A DNA stretch of 64,000 nt, taken from Lutjanus erythropterus. Lineage: Eukaryota > Chordata > Actinopteri > Lutjaniformes > Lutjanidae. The stretch spans positions 5,246,751-5,310,750 of the forward strand of contig CM034608.1 in assembly GCA_020091685.1 (NCBI GenBank), given 5' to 3'. Each line of letters begins with the position of its first letter. Positions within the stretch are counted from its first letter, which is position 1. This document shows, piece after piece, positions 60,896 to 64,000 of this stretch. A program made the translations under genes and the position numbers. The notes beneath the pieces were generated by a model that was not told the DNA's origin, searched no databases, and was given only the letters and a program-made list of their open reading frames with translations.

Positions 60896-61880
60896 GTGAG
60901 ACGCCGCTAACACACTCACATTATACGAACCCTATAAGCACACACACATGGACAGTCCTGTCATTAAACTGCTTTCTCTATTATAAAATGTCTAAAAAAG
61001 ACATCAGTGTAAACTTCAGTTTGGCCATGTTTTGTTTTCCCAAGAGCATGTAGGGAGATATTATTAACTATACATTTAAAACCTAAAATAAACTTGAGAT
61101 ATAACAATATATAATCAGTTGCCAGTTTATTAGCTAACCTATTACCTAACAAAAATTAATGCAGTCTAATACAACAGTCCTGAGGGGTTCAGGAGTAAAA
61201 CATCCTCCCTAAATTTAGGTTATAACATACGAAGGCCATGAGCGGCCATGCTTACAATAATCTGAAGATCACGTGTTAATTATTTTGTTATGTGGAGATA
61301 ACAAAGCTTACTTTTGCATGATAATGGGTCAATTTATCTCATTACCTCAAGAAAACAAAAGGCCGGGATAAGGAGATAATCCATCGCGAGATTCTCTTAA
61401 GATCACAGGATAATAATTTGTCGTTTGAAAATGAGGGTTTGGTTCATCTGATCACACCTGATTTTAACCTTCAGAATCGCAGTCATGACTGGTCGTCACC
61501 TTAAATGACGAGGACTGATCTGAATGTTACTTGTGTTGCGTACCCAATAACAGGTCCTCAAAACAACCTGTTGTTTTCATGTGATAATGGGTCGATTATC
61601 TCCTAATCTCAAGACGGCATAAAAAATAATTAAAATAGCAATGTCTGTAATAGTAATATGTATATATATATATTTTCAAACTGTTTTAGAGAGATGTTTA
61701 TTCAACTTTATGGTCAGTTGATATAAATGGGGTGTAAAGAAATATTAGAAATGTCTCTTTAGTGTAACAAAATACAATTAAATAGCACCACGCAGTTCAA
61801 ATACATTAGGTTTGTCTCGGCGGACCTGATCAACTCAAAGGGCCTCATGTTTATGTGGAGTCAAAATTCAAACGTACTTT

Positions 61881-62189
61881 TAGGGTTATGCAATAGATCA
61901 ATATATCAGTGTTGTGATATGAGACTATTGTTATATAGTGCGATGGCATAAGTTTAATTTTTTCCTGGTGCATTACAGTTCAGTCATTTTATAATTTTCT
62001 GAACATACCAGACTGTTCTAGATCTTCTGTTATTTGCCTTTAACCACTTCCTCATTATATCCATATTACTGACCATTATCAGAAATCTAATATTTTGTGA
62101 AAGCATGAATACTCACCTTCTACAATATTATCTCAATTGATAAATATTGATATTGATATACTTAAAACATTTTGTGATATTTTGCCCTA
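61881..62189. mobile_element. MITE-like repeat (AGGGTTATGCAATAGATCAA)
   Basis: The left end AGGGTTATGCAATAGATCAA and ATATCAGTGTTGTGATATGA, then GACTGTTCTAGATCTTCTGT, TATTTGCCTTTAACCACTTC, CATTATATCCATATTACTGA, and the right end TTTTGTGATATTTTGCCCT match a dispersed fish MITE in order. AGGG/CCCT at the ends are inverted. About 310 bases, no coding capacity. Confidence 0.6.
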
Positions 62190-62814
62190 CATGTTGTACG
62201 TAACACGAGCTTAGGGTGTTGAGGTTTTCAGGTTCTGTCAGTATTTTACTGTAACAGACAACAGCTTTCACCTCCAAAACTAAAATAATAAATAAGTAAA
62301 AGAAAGAAAAATAAAAATCTTTTTAGTTTTCAACTTTTTCTTAACAATTTCCTTTTTTTCTTACAGTAATAGCACCAGTGATACTGTTGATGATCTGATA
62401 CACAAACCTTTGATGTGTAGAAAATCCTTTTTTTTTCTTTCTGAGTTAAATTCCTCCAGCAAAAATTCATTTTTTTTAAAAACTCGAAACCAAATAAGCT
62501 TCTGAAAATGATATTCTAATGTTGTTTTTGTAGGTTTTAGGCCTCAATCTTTCATTTCCTCTGAGTACCGAGTGATCAGTTACAAATAGAAATATCCTCA
62601 GGATTCTCATCACTGAAATAATCTTTTAAAAACATTGTGAATAAAGCGCTATGTCAGTCTAACTTTATTCATCTGCTGTCATTTACATTCCTGTATCCAA
62701 ACTAACTTCATTCAGTGACCCTGGTGAAACATTTTAACCTGGACTGATCCCGGGTTCACAGCCGCCGTGTGTTTTCGGAAGCACGGTTGTTTTTTTAAGG
62801 AAGGCTGAGCATTG

Positions 62815-62848
62815 TGAGTGTGTGTGTATGTGTGTGTGTGTATGTGTG

Positions 62849-62882
<34 letters not shown>
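62815..62882. repeat. (GT)n microsatellite
   Basis: GT run with AT interruptions. Explains the Cys-Val and Thr-His frames here. Confidence 0.9.
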
Positions 62883-63488
62883 ACCATCCTGTTTGTCAGC
62901 CTGTATGTGTTTCGAAGGGAGACTTTAAGGAAAAAAAAAATTACAGGGAAGTCTTTTAGAATACAGGACAATGGTGGCCGCGGTTTAGCCTTGGTAGCGT
63001 TAGCCTTGAGAGGACACAAACACACACACAAGATGACTGTGGGCCAATTTCCAAAAAAAAAAAAAAAAAGAAGAAGAAAAAAGCGCTCTTTCATTTTTCC
63101 ATCAAAGTCTCACCTTCCCAGTTGATAGACCGCTCCCTCGCTCTCCTTGAGAGGAACCCTGAAAAATAATATAAACATGTCAAAAGCTGCCCTCCTTCCT
63201 TTTATCAAACCAAAAAGAGAAAAAAAAATAAACCGGGTCCTTTTTGTATTCTGTCTTTTGATTTTCTGCATCTTATTGTGTCGCGCTTGTTTGCAGTGAA
63301 AGCTTTCTTTGTAAATTTATCGACGGCGGTGGGAAAAGTGGCCTCGCTCTTTCCTCTCCAGCTGATCGATTAAATTCAAACAAATCAATCCAGAACCTTC
63401 TTTTCTAAAAAAGGGAAAATAAAAGCCTCTTGGCCTGTTAAACCCTCATGTATTGTTTTGTTGCTTTTTTTCCTTTTCTCTCTTTCAG

Positions 63489-63538
63489 AGGTTCACACAA
63501 AAAAAGTGCGGAAGGTCCCTCCCGGCTTGCCGTCCTCA
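63489..63538 (+). CDS. tcf4: tcf4 coding exon (human exon 9 equivalent; second half of the NLS)
   Basis: The exon is 50 nt: AG completes a Glu codon begun by the final G of the previous exon, then 16 codons read VHTKKVRKVPPGLPSS. Human TCF4 has EVQTKKVRKVPPGLPSS, one difference in this exon. The acceptor is TCTCTTTCAG ending at 63488; the donor is TCA|GTAAGT at 63539. It exits in phase 0, and in human the next exon begins VYAPS. K-K-V-R-K is the second basic cluster of the bipartite nuclear localisation signal. The PPGLPSS run is shared by all three E-proteins, so the paralogue call rests on E-V-x-T and on the two upstream exons. This exon and the previous one together total 177 nt, a multiple of three, so skipping both would keep the frame but remove the NLS. 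Confidence 0.95.
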
Positions 63539-64000
63539 GTAAGTGATAACATGCCTTTTTTTTATTATTTCGGCGGTATTATTGCTGCTTCGAGTGTGTG
63601 TCGCTGAAGAAAAGGCTGCTGATGCTCCTGCATGTTTGGAATCGCTGAGCTGGTTTCGTAGCAGACAAAAAAAAACATCAAGTTGTAGAAAAAGCTGCAC
63701 ACGTTGCCAGGTTTTTGAGAATTTGTCGAGATGAGGATGATGCTGCTGTCGGAGCCGGGCTGGATGCAAACAGCTGCCGGCTTTTTGTTGTCGGTTCCTG
63801 TTTTGAGGGAGACTGTCATGCCAGAATAAATAATCCTACATTAAAAAAAAAGACATCCATTGTTCTAAATCTGAGGAAATTAACTGGTATAAATGTTATA
63901 GCTTGTTTTCTACTTGATTGACAGCACAAAGCGAATAAAACTGACTAAAAAAGGGAAAAGACATTATTATAAATACAGAATAACATGAAAGTATAGCGAT
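63539..64000 (+). other. tcf4: tcf4 intron (5' part), downstream of last visible exon
   Basis: This begins with the strong donor GTAAGT. I looked for the alternative first exon of the short TCF4-A isoform (protein start M-Y-C-A-Y), which in human lies upstream of the next common exon, and did not see it. The sequence looks single copy, with no repeat I recognise. Confidence 0.85.

Larger units (their letters stand above)
60896..63488 (+). other. tcf4: tcf4 intron (2.6 kb)
   Basis: Phase 1 intron between the two NLS-coding exons, from GTGAGA at 60896 to TTTCAG at 63488. It contains a MITE-like copy (61881-62189), a (GT)n run (62815-62882) and, in the last 550 bases, a less repetitive block with CpG sites (for example near 62975-63000 and 63320-63350). 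60901-61880 shows no recognisable element beyond AT-rich sequence. No open frame stands out. Confidence 0.9.

Noticed and set aside
60374-60910. 178-codon frame covering the 60.8-kb exon
   Set aside because: It crosses the exon in the wrong frame. The TCF4 match is in another frame and is bounded by splice sites.
63539-64000. Search for the TCF4-A alternative first exon
   Set aside because: No M-Y-C-A-Y-type start was found in this short stretch; it may lie further downstream.
1-64000. CRISPR arrays, rRNA, bacterial features or retrovirus-like elements
   Set aside because: The tandem repeats are microsatellites and minisatellites without regular unique spacers. No rRNA, no operon structure, and no capsid, envelope or LTR-type sequence was recognised.

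Overview
The window is vertebrate genomic DNA, almost certainly from a spiny-rayed teleost fish. It has long introns, dense (CA/GT)n and (CT)n microsatellites, and several interspersed repeat families that I recognise from percomorph genomes. There are no operons, no bacterial-style genes, no CRISPR arrays and no retrovirus-like elements that I can recognise.

The only gene I can support is tcf4 (an E-protein bHLH transcription factor), on the + strand. Three small coding exons are visible, with correct splice signals and compatible phases: 24597-24655 (19 codons plus 2 nt), 60769-60895 (42 codons plus 1 nt) and 63489-63538 (2 nt plus 16 codons). Together they encode the stretch between the N-terminal activation domain and the middle of the protein. 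This includes the two basic clusters (RRR and KKVRK) that form the nuclear localisation signal of TCF4. By my recollection of the human gene they match exons 7, 8 and 9. The rest of the window is intron: at least 24.6 kb upstream, a 36.1-kb intron, a 2.6-kb intron, and the start of the next one. The exon preceding 24597 and the one following 63538 were not found and probably lie outside.

Layout. 0-24.6 kb: upstream intron, with a CpG-richer block near 0.5-0.9 kb, two interleaved direct duplications (3.4-9.5 kb), a foldback element, MITE-like repeats, a 1.5-kb degenerate array (15.8-17.3 kb), a TATA-containing block near 20.8 kb, and a broken LINE reverse transcriptase (22.2 kb). 24.7-60.8 kb: large intron carrying nested transposon remnants, a 26-bp minisatellite (38.1 kb), a PIF/Harbinger-type MITE with an internal hairpin (44.1 kb), a 1-kb pyrimidine-only stretch (49 kb), a Tc1/mariner remnant (51.5 kb) and a nested TTAA insertion (53.7-55.1 kb). 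It also holds a conserved-looking block at 57.7-58.4 kb that could be an alternative tcf4 promoter and first exon, and a degenerate CAACATTCC-like array (59.1-60.1 kb). 60.9-64 kb: short introns around the last visible exon.

No new biological system is evident. The observations most worth checking are the candidate internal tcf4 promoter at 58 kb, the (CT)n microsatellite acting as the polypyrimidine tract of the 60.8-kb exon, an RFX/X-box block at 29.1 kb, and several nested or palindromic repeats. Repeat family names come from memory of consensus sequences and were not checked by search.
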